Source: an uncultured bacterium (GTDB lineage: Bacteria; Bacillota; Clostridia; Lachnospirales; Lachnospiraceae). Taken from it: a stretch of 64,000 bases of DNA. Positions within the stretch are counted from its first letter, which is position 1. Every line of letters begins with the position of its first letter. The stretch spans positions 16,340 to 80,339 of the forward strand of contig CAMSTY010000008.1 in the NCBI GenBank assembly GCA_947063875.1. Reading direction: 5' to 3'. Both the position numbers and the translations under genes were made by a program. Below, piece by piece: positions 52,953 to 61,924 of the stretch. The notes under the pieces were generated by a model. It searched no databases and was not told the DNA's origin. It saw nothing but the letters and a program-made list of their open reading frames with translations.

Positions 52953-55900
52953 TTACCGGAAATACCTCACTCCGGATTCAAAAATCTTCATATCCTGCTC
53001 CCCGTAAATATTTACGGCAACCGCCTCCCCGCACCGCTCCGAATGGGCCATCTTGCCAAGAATCCGCCCGTCCGGGCTGGTGATCCCCTCAATCGCCATA
53101 TACGAGCCGTTGGGGTTCCAGAACTCATCCATTGTCGGAACTCCCTTGTCATCCACATACTGCGTTGCCACCTGGCCGTTGGCAAACAGCTTCCTCAGCC
53201 ACTCCTCGCCGGCCACAAAGCGGCCCTCGCCGTGAGAAGTCGGGTTGCAGTACACGCTGCCCGCCTTTGCACCCTGCAGCCAGGGAGAACGGTTGCTCAT
53301 CACCTTGGTATATACCATCTTCGACACATGGCGGCCGATGGTGTTCATCGCCAGGGTCGGAGAATCCGCATGCTGCTGCACAATCCGCCCCTCCGGCAGC
53401 AGTCCCAGCTTAATCAACGCCTGAAAACCATTACAGATTCCCAGCATCAATCCGTCACGTTCATTCAAAAGCTTCTCGATTTCTTCCTTAATCACTGCAT
53501 TCCTGAACACGGCCGCAAAGAATTTCGCACTTCCTTCCGGCTCGTCGCCTGCCGAAAAACCTCCGGGAAACATCACAATCTGTGCTTTTGCAATCTCCTT
53601 TTTATACACTTCCACCGACTCCCGGATATCCTCTGCCGACAGATTCTTAAATACCCTTGTCACCACCTTTGCCCCGGCACGTTTAAAGGCCTTTTCACTG
53701 TCATATTCACAGTTGGTTCCCGGAAATACCGGAATAAACACGGTCGGCTGTGCCAGCTTATGATTGCAGATATACACCGAATCTGCCTGGTAAACCTCGT
53801 CCGGCACCGGAACCTGCTCCACGCCGGAACGGGTGGGGAAGACTTTCTCCAGAGTGCCTGTCCAGTTCGCCAGCGCCTCGTCCACGGAAATGCTCACCGG
53901 GCCATACTCAAACACCGCCCGGTCAAGGACTTCACCAATCACGGTATAAGTCATTGCCAGCTCTCCGGCTTTTCCCTCTGCCACCTCGCAGACAATATCT
54001 CCCCAGGCTGACGCGAAGAAATCTCTCGGGTCCACGTTATGTTCAATCTTTACGCCCAGATGATTGCCAAATGCCATCTTGCTGACCGCCTCTGCCAGAC
54101 CGTGGCCTTCCACCGCATAAGCAGACAAGACTCTTCCTGCCCGGATATCGGCAAGCAGTTTTTCGTAGCCATCCATCATCTGCCCATACATCGGCAGATC
54201 ATACTTGTCCCTCTCGATCCGAAACACCACAATCTTACTTCCCGCTTTCTTGAATTCCGGCGTGATCATGTCTTTATGGCTGGCCACATCGACGGCAAAA
54301 GACACCAGCGTCGGCGGAACATTGATTTCCCCGTGTTTTTCATCATTGAAGGTTCCGGACATACTGTCCTTTCCGCCAATCGACGGCAGGCCAAAACCCA
54401 GCTGCGCCTGATACGCGCCTAAAAGCGCGGCAAAGGGAACTCCCCAGCGTGTTTTATCCCCGGTCATCCGCTTAAAATATTCCTGGAACGTAAAACGGAT
54501 TTTCCTGAAGTCCCCGCCTGCCGCCACTATCTTTGCCACCGAAGAAACCACCGCATAGATAGCGCCGTGATACGGGCTCCAGCTGGACAGATATGGGTCA
54601 AAGCCATAGCTCATCATAGTCACCGTGTCTGTCGTCCCCTCCAGGACCGGCAGCTTTGCCACCATTGCCTGCGTCTCTGTCAGCTGATATTTCCCGCCGT
54701 AAGGCATAAATACCGAACCGGCTCCGATCGAACCGTCAAACATTTCCACCAGGCCCTTCTGAGAGCAGACATTCAGATCCGCCAGCGTCTGCAGCCATGC
54801 CTGCCGCACATCCGGCACATCTTTTTTCGCAAACAGGCTCCCTTCCTTCGACGGAACCTCCAATACCACCTCTGCCTCCTGGTGTGCGCCGTTGGTATCC
54901 AGGAATGCCCGGCTGATATTTACAATGGTCTTTCCCCGCCAATTCATCACCAGCCTCGGCTCCTTGGTCACCACGGCGACGGAAACCGCCTCCAGGTTCT
55001 CCTCCGCCGCATAGGCCAGAAACTGTTCCACATCTTTCGGGTTCAGCACCACCGCCATCCGCTCCTGGGACTCGGAAATGGCAATCTCGGTCCCGTCCAG
55101 GCCTGCATACTTCTTCGGCACCCGGTCCAGATCAATCGTCAGTCCTGCTGCCAGTTCACCGATCGCCACCGACACGCCGCCGGCGCCGAAATCATTGCAT
55201 TTGCGGATTATGCTGCTGACTTCCGGCCGCCTGAACAGCCTCTGAATCTTCCTCTCTGTCGGAGCATTTCCCTTCTGTACTTCCGCACCGCAGACCTCTA
55301 TCGAAGCTTCCGTGTGCACCTTGGAAGACCCCGTTGCGCCGCCGATGCCGTCACGTCCGGTCCTGCCGCCCAGCAGCACGATAACGTCCCCTGGCTCCGA
55401 AGTCAGACGCTTCACATACTTTCTGGGAGCCGCCCCCATGACTGCCCCGATCTCCATCCTTTTTGCCGCATAATCCGGATGATAAATTTCCTTCACATAT
55501 CCCGTGGAAAGGCCAATCTGGTTCCCGTAGGAACTGTACCCGGAAGCCGCGCCGTTTACCAGTTTGCGCTGCGGCAGCTTGCCCTTCATTGTCTCGCTCA
55601 GAGGTGCCGTCGGGTCCGCGGCTCCTGTCACCCGCATCGCCTGATAGACATAGGTACGCCCGGACAACGGATCGCGGATCGCGCCGCCCAGACAGGTTGC
55701 CGCACCGCCAAACGGCTCGATTTCTGTCGGATGGTTGTGCGTCTCGTTTTTGAAATTGACCAGCCATTCCTCCGTCACTCCGTCAATGGTAACCGGCACC
55801 ACAATGCTACAGGCATTGATCTCCTCTGATTCCTCCAGGTCCTCCAGCTTCCCTTCTGCCCGCAGCTTCTTCATCGCCAGCAACGCCAGATCCATCAGAC

Positions 55901-56717
55901 ACACAAATTTGTCGTCTCTTCCCTTATAAAGCACCTCCCGGTCCCTCAGATACTGCTCGTACGTCCCGCGAATCGGCTCCTGATAATCTCCGTCTGTAAT
56001 CGTCACATTCTTCAGTTCCGTAGAAAATGTGGTATGGCGGCAATGATCCGACCAGTAAGTATCCAGCACCCGCACCTCCGTCACGGTCGGTTCCCGGTGC
56101 TCCTCATCCTGATAATACTTCTGGATATGCTGAAAATCCTTAAATGTCATCGCCAGATTCAGCGAATCATACAACCCCTTCAGTTCTCCCTCACCAAATT
56201 CACAAAATCCCTCAAAGACATCCACATCTGCCGGCGTATCAAATACCGTCACCAATGTCTGCGGCTTTGCCTCATCCGCCTCCCTGGAATCCACCGGATT
56301 GATGCAAAATGCCTTCACCGCTTCTTTCTGCTCCCTAGTCAGCACTCCGGACAACACATAAGTCGTGGCCGTCCGGATCACCGGCTCCTCATCCGCCTTC
56401 AAAAGCTTCACACACTGCTCCGCCGAATCCGCCCGCTGATCAAACTGCCCCGGCAAATACTCTACAGAAAACACCGTATCCGCATCCTCCGCCGGAAAAC
56501 CCTCCTCATACACAACATCCACCGGCGGCTCTGAAAACACCGTCGCCAGCGCCTGCCGATACACCTCATCCGACAAATTCTCCACATCATACCGAATCAG
56601 CACCCGCACCGCATTCACCGTACCGATATTCAGATAACTTTCAATTTCCTCCCTCAGTTCCCTCGCCTTCACCGCATACTCCGGCTTCTTCTCCACAAAC
56701 ACCCGTCTCACGCTCAT
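52953..56717 (-). CDS. purL: Phosphoribosylformylglycinamidine synthase (single-chain PurL)
   Basis: The ATG at 56717 follows AAAGGAGGA; an open frame extends 48 bases upstream without support. The 1254-residue single-chain enzyme contains an N-terminal PurS-like part, two ATP-binding AIR-synthase-type halves (DTYWSDHCRHTTF, FKNETHNHPTEIEPFGGAATC in parts, GGKDSMSGTF) and a C-terminal glutaminase. The glutaminase has FPGTNCEYD, the nucleophile in LGICNGFQ and the SHGEGRF histidine. It makes FGAM from FGAR with glutamine and ATP. Many Firmicutes use separate PurL, PurQ and PurS, so this long form is the proteobacterial-type arrangement also seen in Clostridia. No purine riboswitch pattern was seen in the leader. 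Confidence 0.97.
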   Translation of the reverse strand: MSVRRVFVEKKPEYAVKARELREEIESYLNIGTVNAVRVLIRYDVENLSDEVYRQALATVFSEPPVDVVYEEGFPAEDADTVFSVEYLPGQFDQRADSAEQCVKLLKADEEPVIRTATTYVLSGVLTREQKEAVKAFCINPVDSREADEAKPQTLVTVFDTPADVDVFEGFCEFGEGELKGLYDSLNLAMTFKDFQHIQKYYQDEEHREPTVTEVRVLDTYWSDHCRHTTFSTELKNVTITDGDYQEPIRGTYEQYLRDREVLYKGRDDKFVCLMDLALLAMKKLRAEGKLEDLEESEEINACSIVVPVTIDGVTEEWLVNFKNETHNHPTEIEPFGGAATCLGGAIRDPLSGRTYVYQAMRVTGAADPTAPLSETMKGKLPQRKLVNGAASGYSSYGNQIGLSTGYVKEIYHPDYAAKRMEIGAVMGAAPRKYVKRLTSEPGDVIVLLGGRTGRDGIGGATGSSKVHTEASIEVCGAEVQKGNAPTERKIQRLFRRPEVSSIIRKCNDFGAGGVSVAIGELAAGLTIDLDRVPKKYAGLDGTEIAISESQERMAVVLNPKDVEQFLAYAAEENLEAVSVAVVTKEPRLVMNWRGKTIVNISRAFLDTNGAHQEAEVVLEVPSKEGSLFAKKDVPDVRQAWLQTLADLNVCSQKGLVEMFDGSIGAGSVFMPYGGKYQLTETQAMVAKLPVLEGTTDTVTMMSYGFDPYLSSWSPYHGAIYAVVSSVAKIVAAGGDFRKIRFTFQEYFKRMTGDKTRWGVPFAALLGAYQAQLGFGLPSIGGKDSMSGTFNDEKHGEINVPPTLVSFAVDVASHKDMITPEFKKAGSKIVVFRIERDKYDLPMYGQMMDGYEKLLADIRAGRVLSAYAVEGHGLAEAVSKMAFGNHLGVKIEHNVDPRDFFASAWGDIVCEVAEGKAGELAMTYTVIGEVLDRAVFEYGPVSISVDEALANWTGTLEKVFPTRSGVEQVPVPDEVYQADSVYICNHKLAQPTVFIPVFPGTNCEYDSEKAFKRAGAKVVTRVFKNLSAEDIRESVEVYKKEIAKAQIVMFPGGFSAGDEPEGSAKFFAAVFRNAVIKEEIEKLLNERDGLMLGICNGFQALIKLGLLPEGRIVQQHADSPTLAMNTIGRHVSKMVYTKVMSNRSPWLQGAKAGSVYCNPTSHGEGRFVAGEEWLRKLFANGQVATQYVDDKGVPTMDEFWNPNGSYMAIEGITSPDGRILGKMAHSERCGEAVAVNIYGEQDMKIFESGVRYFR

Positions 56718-56950
56718 AACAAATCCTCCTTTAAAAAACAAGTCCGCTCTCCAACCAGCTACCACTGCAACAGCAAATACCAGACTCCAAAAAACCCAAC
56801 TACATCCAACATATCCAAAAAACTTCAGCTACATCCGGCCATCCAAAATCCCATATACCACTTACATTCCATCATATCACAATTCCATTTATAAATAAAA
56901 TTAATATATCTAATCTCATTTATAAATATCTATAATAAGAGAACCCCAGT
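56718..56950 (-). other. purL leader with two ~22-base direct repeats
   Basis: The stretch before purL is AT-rich with no gene. On the minus strand a GGATGTAG...TTTTTTGGA unit occurs twice (56836-56814 and 56807-56786; 28-base period). A -10-like TATGAT lies near 56875 without a good -35. The repeats could be a regulator site or a local duplication. Confidence 0.4.
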
Positions 56951-57166
56951 CCTGAAGGAAACGGACGGCAAAAGGCCCTGGGGGCGGGGCGGCTGTCCGG
57001 GTATTTTGCATTTGCAGGGATTTAGGAGTCCTTAAGTCTCCGAAATTTGCGTTTTTGTTGCGCCTTTAGCAAACTTCGGAAATTTTAGGACTCCTTAATC
57101 CCGAAACGGTAAAATATCCGGACAGCCGCCCCGCCTCAGGGCCTTTTGCCATCCGTTTCCTTCAGG
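56951..57166. repeat. ~216 bp imperfect palindrome (arms ~100 bp, 18-base loop)
   Basis: Left arm 56951-57050 and right arm 57069-57166 are near-complements. The outer 50 bases pair with only about three differences (CCTGAAGGAAACGGA.GGCAAAAGGCCCTG...), and the inner halves pair with about 80 percent identity, around loop 57051-57068. Sub-blocks include GGCGGGGCGGCTGTCCGG, AGGAGTCCT and TCCGAA. There is no coding frame, and the element sits 10 bases behind the stop of the unknown membrane protein gene. As RNA it would fold into one very long hairpin; as DNA it could extrude a cruciform. It may be a palindromic MITE/REP-type unit or a giant terminator. Confidence 0.9.
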
Positions 57167-57175
57167 GCGTACTCC

Positions 57176-57850
57176 TTACAAATCCGGCAAATCCTCCGCC
57201 TTTTTCAGACCGGACCCTCTTACCTCCCTCTGATAACTCTTCCGCAGCAGGAACAGTCCCAGAAGAACCAACACCAGTCCAATCGCCGCCATCACCCGCA
57301 CGGCATTGAAACTGACATATGTTACTACCAGCGGATCTCCCAATTCCGCTATCTCTCCCTTTGTATATCCCATTTTTTCCAGATATTCCTGGTAGTAATT
57401 AACCAGATTTCCTTCGAGGAGTTCCACCTTCCCTTCCATAAAAATCTCCGTCGACGGCTCTGTCCCTGAGGTCAGACACTCATATGTCTCTTTAGACAGC
57501 TGATCCAATGCCTGAACATCCGCCTGACGGCTCTTGAGCGCAAACGGCCCGCTCGTAGCCGGCACCAGATAGTAATTCCCTGATTTGCGGCTTCCGCTGC
57601 GTGAACCATCCTTGTATCTGGTATATGTACTCTCCGAGGCAAAATAATCCAGGACATAAACAACATTCCCTTTCACATGGCTGCCTGGTTTCAGTTCCCT
57701 GCCATCCTCCTCCAAAAGTTCCTCAAAACTCACCGCCGGTTTCAGAGATACTATCAAATCCGGCACTGTCATATATAACATCATGCCCCCGAAAGCCAGC
57801 AGCATGAGCACTCCTCTGTTAAAACTCCTGAACAAATCCCCAATCTTCAC
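57176..57850 (-). CDS. Unknown membrane protein with two terminal helices
   Basis: This 224-residue protein starts at GTG 57850 behind AAGGAG. One membrane segment is at residues 13-35 (VLMLLAFGGMMLYMTVPDLIV) and one at about 180-200 (VMAAIGLVLVLLGLFLL), with a 140-residue domain between. That domain starts SFEELLEEDGRELKPGSHVKG and contains VVYVLDYFASESTYTRYKDG and YYLVP, so it is probably an extracytoplasmic beta-rich domain. I do not recognise a characterised family. It follows another unknown gene by 20 bases and is followed by the large palindrome. Confidence 0.75.
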   Translation of the reverse strand: MKIGDLFRSFNRGVLMLLAFGGMMLYMTVPDLIVSLKPAVSFEELLEEDGRELKPGSHVKGNVVYVLDYFASESTYTRYKDGSRSGSRKSGNYYLVPATSGPFALKSRQADVQALDQLSKETYECLTSGTEPSTEIFMEGKVELLEGNLVNYYQEYLEKMGYTKGEIAELGDPLVVTYVSFNAVRVMAAIGLVLVLLGLFLLRKSYQREVRGSGLKKAEDLPDL

Positions 57851-57870
57851 TGCTTATAACTCCTTGCTTC

Positions 57871-58479
57871 TTATGATTTCTTCAATGCGCGGCCCTTCTT
57901 ATCCACGCCGCATTCACGATTCACACATTCCTGAAAGGCCTCTGCAAATTTCCGGAAGGCCTCCGCCTCCTCTTTCTGCTGAATATTTACCTGGCATTCC
58001 TTGCCCAGCTTTGTATTGCTGCCATCCACGGAAATCAGATACAGGTTTTTCTTTCCGCCCGGGAAGTGCAGCTGCAATTCATGAACACCGCCGCCTACAT
58101 AAACGAGATTCTCAGAACTGGCTTTAATCGGTTCCGTATAGACAATCTTTCCCCGCTCCACGCCGATCGGAACCACCCACAGATGATCCGGCTGCTCCGG
58201 TTTAAAGCCTACCGCATAATAATGGTAAACCTCCCGTCTCATCCTGGCCGTGCCATAGACCTCTTTGCTGTGAGCATACGCCGCCGTATACTGCTCTCCG
58301 TCTGGGACCAGGTTGCTGATAATCTTGCGGATATCCTGTTTTTCCTGGCTGTTGACCCCTTTTTTCTCGTCCAGGGTGATCTTGATGTATATGATAATAA
58401 ATAACACCACCAAGACTCCGACGCCAATCATAAACGCCTGGGGAGTAACCCCTACCATTTCTGCCAGTTTCTCAATCAT
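57871..58479 (-). CDS. Unknown protein with N-terminal membrane anchor
   Basis: This 202-residue protein has an ATG at 58479 behind AGGAGGAA. A single membrane helix spans residues 16-34 (FMIGVGVLVVLFIIIYI), followed by a soluble alpha/beta domain on the other side (QYTAAYAHSKEVYGTARMRR, YHYYAVGFKPEQPDHLWVVPIG). It ends in a Glu/Lys-rich helix and a basic tail. No catalytic motif is recognised. It is the upstream partner of the two-helix protein at 57176 with 20 bases between, so the two may form a membrane complex. Confidence 0.75.
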   Translation of the reverse strand: MIEKLAEMVGVTPQAFMIGVGVLVVLFIIIYIKITLDEKKGVNSQEKQDIRKIISNLVPDGEQYTAAYAHSKEVYGTARMRREVYHYYAVGFKPEQPDHLWVVPIGVERGKIVYTEPIKASSENLVYVGGGVHELQLHFPGGKKNLYLISVDGSNTKLGKECQVNIQQKEEAEAFRKFAEAFQECVNRECGVDKKGRALKKS

Positions 58480-58530
58480 AATTGCTTTCCTCCTGCAAAC
58501 CCATTTAATTTACTTTATTTTCTGTCGATG

Positions 58531-59331
58531 CTATCTCAAATTCTGCAAAAGCTTTCCCATCTCGCCAAGTCCGGCAAATATTGCATCCGGCTTTACATCC
58601 GACTTTGCAACATCCTCCATCGTAGCCTCGCCGGAAAGCACCAGAACGCCCCACGCCCCATTGTTTACTCCGGTCTTTACATCCGTATACAACCGGTCTC
58701 CCACAAAAGCCACTTGCTCTCTCTGCACTCCGGTCAGTTCCAACACCATATCTACGGTCTCCGGATACGGCTTACCCACATACCGGGGTTCCTTTCCTGT
58801 AGATAAGGTAATCGCCGCGCACATTGCGCCACAGTCCGGGATAAATCCTTCTGCTGTCGGGCAGTTAATATCCGGGTGGGTCGCCAAAAACTCTGCCCCC
58901 TCGCGAATATAAGTACATGCCCGCTCCAGCTTCTCATAGGTGAGAGTCATATCAAATCCCACCACTACCGCATCCGGCATATCCGCAGTCAGCCGAATGC
59001 CGTGTTCCCGGAAATTCTCCTCCAGAGCCGGTGTCCCCAAAAGATAAATGGACTTTCCCGGATAAAAACGCTTCAGATACTGCACCATCACATCCCCTGA
59101 AGTCATAATCTGCTGCCGTGTGATCCGGCATTCCATCTTCGCCAGCTTTTCTATATAATCTCTCGGCGAACGCGAAGAATTATTCGTAAAAAATACAAAT
59201 CTTTTTCCCAAGCATTCCACCTGCTCAAGGAACTCCAGCGCCCCCTCTAAAATCTGATCCCCAAGATAGAACGTCCCGTCCATATCCAACACAAAAAGCT
59301 CTGTCTCCCGAAGCACTTGTTCTTTCTCCAT
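58531..59331 (-). CDS. HAD-IIA family sugar/nucleotide phosphatase (NagD-like)
   Basis: This 266-residue hydrolase has motif I LFVLDMDGTFYLGDQIL (DxDGT), motif II FFTNNSSRSP, the C2 cap typical of the NagD/p-nitrophenyl phosphatase group (RITRQQIMTSGDVM, VVVGFDMTLTYEKL) and motif III/IV GKPYPETVD and FVGDRLYTDVKTG. It would act on a small phosphorylated metabolite in the cytosol; the substrate is unknown. It has its own promoter overlapping the end of the helicase gene. ATG 59331 follows GGAGGATG. Confidence 0.9.
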   Translation of the reverse strand: MEKEQVLRETELFVLDMDGTFYLGDQILEGALEFLEQVECLGKRFVFFTNNSSRSPRDYIEKLAKMECRITRQQIMTSGDVMVQYLKRFYPGKSIYLLGTPALEENFREHGIRLTADMPDAVVVGFDMTLTYEKLERACTYIREGAEFLATHPDINCPTAEGFIPDCGAMCAAITLSTGKEPRYVGKPYPETVDMVLELTGVQREQVAFVGDRLYTDVKTGVNNGAWGVLVLSGEATMEDVAKSDVKPDAIFAGLGEMGKLLQNLR

Positions 59332-59398
59332 GCATCCTCCTTTCCATCCAGGTTAAAATCTCTTTACAATCGTCTTTTCGCTATTCTTTTTCCACCCA

Positions 59399-59427
59399 AT
59401 TATACTCCTATTTCTTTTTTTCGTCAA
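59399..59427 (-). promoter_or_regulatory. Sigma-A promoter of the HAD phosphatase gene
   Basis: TTGACG and a perfect TATAAT lie 17 bases apart on the minus strand, directly behind the helicase stop codon. Confidence 0.85.
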
Positions 59428-59428
59428 A

Positions 59429-61066
59429 TTATATTCCACGGTTGTTTGCCCTTTCTACCCGCACATTTTTCCCCCGGATTCTGGTATGCCTCATGCACTC
59501 CAGCACCTCATCCGCACAGTCCTCCGGCACCTCCACAAAAGTATATTTATCGTGCATATCAATGCTCCCCACCAGCTTTCCCGGTATGCCGCTCTCCCCA
59601 GACACGGCTCCCAGAATATCTCCGGACTTTATCCTCTGATCCTTTCCTATATTTAAAAACAAGGTTGCCATGCCGGTCCCTTTTCCCATTCTCATCCGTT
59701 TCCCTCCCTTTTTGCGGCGGTCCAGGGCCTCTAAGGAACGGGCTTCCCGGTAATCATCAATGATATCCTGAGTCTCCGCCCCCATACTCATCCTCAAAAG
59801 CGCCGCCGCCAGTTCCAGGGAAGTGTAATCCTCCTCCAGAAGCTTTTTTTCCACAATACGGACCACCCGGTCCAACTCCATCTCTCCGATCAGTTCCTTA
59901 GCCTGGGAGAGCGTCTTCTCCGCCTTAATCTCTGTGACATCATCCAGGGAAGGAATCGCCTGCGGAATAATCCTGGTCTTACAATATCTCTGGATATCCC
60001 GCAGCTTGTATACCTCCCTTCCTACCACCAGGCTGAAAGCAATCCCCTCTCTTCCTGCCCGCCCCGTTCTGCCGATCCGGTGAACATAGTATTCGTCATC
60101 CTGAGGAATATCATAGTTGAATACCGCTTCCACATCATCCACGTCAATCCCACGCGCCGCTACATCCGTAGCTACCAGAATCTCCGTCCTGCCGCTGCGG
60201 AAACTGTTCATCACCCGATCCCGCTGCGCCTGCTTCAAGTCTCCGTGAAGGCCCTCCGCAAAATATCCCCTGCCCTGCAATTCCTCTACCAGGGCATCCA
60301 CCTGCCGTTTGGTATTGCAAAAAGCCACCGACAGTTTCGGCGCATACATATCAAGCAGGCGGCACATCACCTCCACTTTGGTTCTCGGCTTTACTTCATA
60401 ATAATATTGGGTCACCTTCGGTACGGTCAGTTCCTTTTTCACCACCCGGATCACCTGCGGATTCTGCTGAAAGGTGCGTGCGATTTTCATAATCGCATCC
60501 GGCATCGTGGCAGAAAAAAGAATCGTCTGCCTTGCCTCGGGAAGCTGGCTAAGTATCGTCTCCATGTCCTCCAGAAATCCCATATTCAGCATTTCATCCG
60601 CCTCATCCATAATCACGGTATGCACCTGATCCGGCTTTATGGTACGGCGCCGCATATGATCCATCACCCGCCCCGGCGTGCCGATAACAATCTGGGCCCC
60701 GTCCCGCAAAGAACGGATCTGCCGCGCAATATCCTGTCCCCCATAGATGGGAAGGACCTTTACTCCGTGCATATATTTTGCCAGGTTCCGGATTTCCTCC
60801 GCCACCTGGATCGCCAGTTCCCTGGTTGGGCAAAGCACCATGGCCTGCAGCTTCTTGTTTTTGACATCAAGTTTTTGCAGCAGGGGAATGCCAAAGGCAG
60901 CCGTCTTTCCGGTCCCTGTCTGAGCCTGGCCAATCATGTCCCTGCCCTCCATCTGTACCGGAACGGCTTTCGCCTGAATCGGTGTGGTTTCCTCAAACCC
61001 CATATCTGTCACTGCTTTCAGAATCTTCTCATTCAACCCTAATTCCTCAAATTTTATATTTCCCAT
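59429..61066 (-). CDS. DEAD-box RNA helicase with DbpA-type RNA-binding domain
   Basis: This 545-residue protein has the full helicase motif set: Q motif FEETTPIQAKAVPVQ, motif I AQTGTGKT, Ia PTRELAIQ, Ib GTPGRVMDH, II DEADEMLNMGF, III FSATMP, V ATDVAARGIDVDDV and VI YVHRIGRTGRAG. From about residue 470 it carries a DbpA RNA-recognition domain (RMGKGTGMATLFLNIGKDQR in parts, VRVERANN). This is the CshA/DeaD/DbpA group acting in ribosome assembly and cold-time mRNA unwinding. The leader has a promoter and a long hairpin, as often seen for cold-induced helicases. Confidence 0.95.
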   Translation of the reverse strand: MGNIKFEELGLNEKILKAVTDMGFEETTPIQAKAVPVQMEGRDMIGQAQTGTGKTAAFGIPLLQKLDVKNKKLQAMVLCPTRELAIQVAEEIRNLAKYMHGVKVLPIYGGQDIARQIRSLRDGAQIVIGTPGRVMDHMRRRTIKPDQVHTVIMDEADEMLNMGFLEDMETILSQLPEARQTILFSATMPDAIMKIARTFQQNPQVIRVVKKELTVPKVTQYYYEVKPRTKVEVMCRLLDMYAPKLSVAFCNTKRQVDALVEELQGRGYFAEGLHGDLKQAQRDRVMNSFRSGRTEILVATDVAARGIDVDDVEAVFNYDIPQDDEYYVHRIGRTGRAGREGIAFSLVVGREVYKLRDIQRYCKTRIIPQAIPSLDDVTEIKAEKTLSQAKELIGEMELDRVVRIVEKKLLEEDYTSLELAAALLRMSMGAETQDIIDDYREARSLEALDRRKKGGKRMRMGKGTGMATLFLNIGKDQRIKSGDILGAVSGESGIPGKLVGSIDMHDKYTFVEVPEDCADEVLECMRHTRIRGKNVRVERANNRGI

Positions 61067-61151
61067 TCCTGTCCCCGACTTTCTCTCCGATTATCTCTTT
61101 CTCCCGCCTTTTTCTGCCTTCAGGCAGCAAAAGCGATGCTCCATAACAAAA

Positions 61152-61184
61152 TGAGAGGTTCCAGGACAACCCCGAATCCTCTCA
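61152..61184 (-). promoter_or_regulatory. Leader hairpin of the helicase gene
   Basis: TGAGAGG and CCTCTCA, extended by TTC/GAA with one bulge, enclose a 13-base loop. It lies downstream of the helicase promoter and is followed by TTTTG on the minus strand. It may attenuate, or terminate read-through from the response-regulator gene. Confidence 0.6.
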
Positions 61185-61198
61185 CATAAACGAATTTT

Positions 61199-61227
61199 AC
61201 TCTAACACAGTTCTTGCCGTTTGTCAA
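61199..61227 (-). promoter_or_regulatory. Sigma-A promoter of the DEAD-box helicase gene
   Basis: Consensus TTGACA and TAGAGT are separated by 17 bases on the minus strand, eight bases after the response-regulator stop. The leader is about 125 bases long. Confidence 0.8.
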
Positions 61228-61234
61228 ATCATAT

Positions 61235-61924
61235 TTAAACTTTAAAGCGGTAGCCTACTCCCCAGATCGTCTCAATATACTGAGGCTTGGCCGTATTAAA
61301 CTCAATCTTCTCTCGGATTTTCTTAATATGCACCGTCACGGTGGCGATATCTCCCACGGATTCCATATCCCAGATCTTAGAGAACAGTTCCTCCTTCGTA
61401 TAGACGTGATTGGGATTCTGCGCCAGGAAAGTCAAGAGGTCAAACTCCTTGGTGGTAAAATTCTTCTCCTCCCCATTAACCCACACGCGGCGGGCCGTCT
61501 TATCGATCTTGAGCCCGCGGATCTCAATCACCTCATTCTCCGCATTCCCGCTTCCGATCAGACGTTCATAGCGGGCCAGATGCGCCTTCACCCGCGCCAC
61601 CATCTCGCTGGGACTGAACGGCTTAGTCATATAGTCATCCGCGCCCAGGCCCAGGCCGCGGATCTTATCGATATCCTCCTTCTTGGCTGAGATAATAATA
61701 ATCGGCGTGTTCTTCACCTCACGGAACTTCTTGCAAATCTCAAATCCATCCATTCCAGGTAGCATCAGGTCTAGAATCATCAGGTCAAAATCTTCATTCA
61801 GTGCACGTGCCAGTCCTTTGGAGCCTTCCTCCTCCAGTTCTACCTCAAAATCGCTCAGTTCCAGATAGTCCCGTTCCAGTTCCGCAATGCTGGTCTCGTC
61901 CTCAATGATCAGTATCCTGCTCAT
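61235..61924 (-). CDS. OmpR/PhoB-family response regulator
   Basis: This 229-residue protein has a receiver domain with acidic pocket IIEDE, phospho-acceptor Asp52 in LILDLMLPGMDG, and the conserved lysine in ISAKKE. A winged-helix DNA-binding domain follows from about residue 130 (FTTKEFDLLTFLAQNPNHVYTKEEL, WGVGYRF in parts). Its start lies within the last codons of the histidine kinase gene (23-base overlap), giving a coupled pair in which the kinase comes first. The signal is unknown. Confidence 0.95.
   Translation of the reverse strand: MSRILIIEDETSIAELERDYLELSDFEVELEEEGSKGLARALNEDFDLMILDLMLPGMDGFEICKKFREVKNTPIIIISAKKEDIDKIRGLGLGADDYMTKPFSPSEMVARVKAHLARYERLIGSGNAENEVIEIRGLKIDKTARRVWVNGEEKNFTTKEFDLLTFLAQNPNHVYTKEELFSKIWDMESVGDIATVTVHIKKIREKIEFNTAKPQYIETIWGVGYRFKV

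Noticed and set aside
54567..55829. A 420-codon plus-strand open frame opposite purL
   Set aside because: It mirrors purL, whose motifs and ribosome site are strong. The antisense translation is rich in His, Arg, Gln and Cys, with no domain and no ribosome site.
56718..56950. Purine riboswitch upstream of purL
   Set aside because: The conserved three-way junction sequence is absent; only AT-rich sequence and a direct repeat are present.
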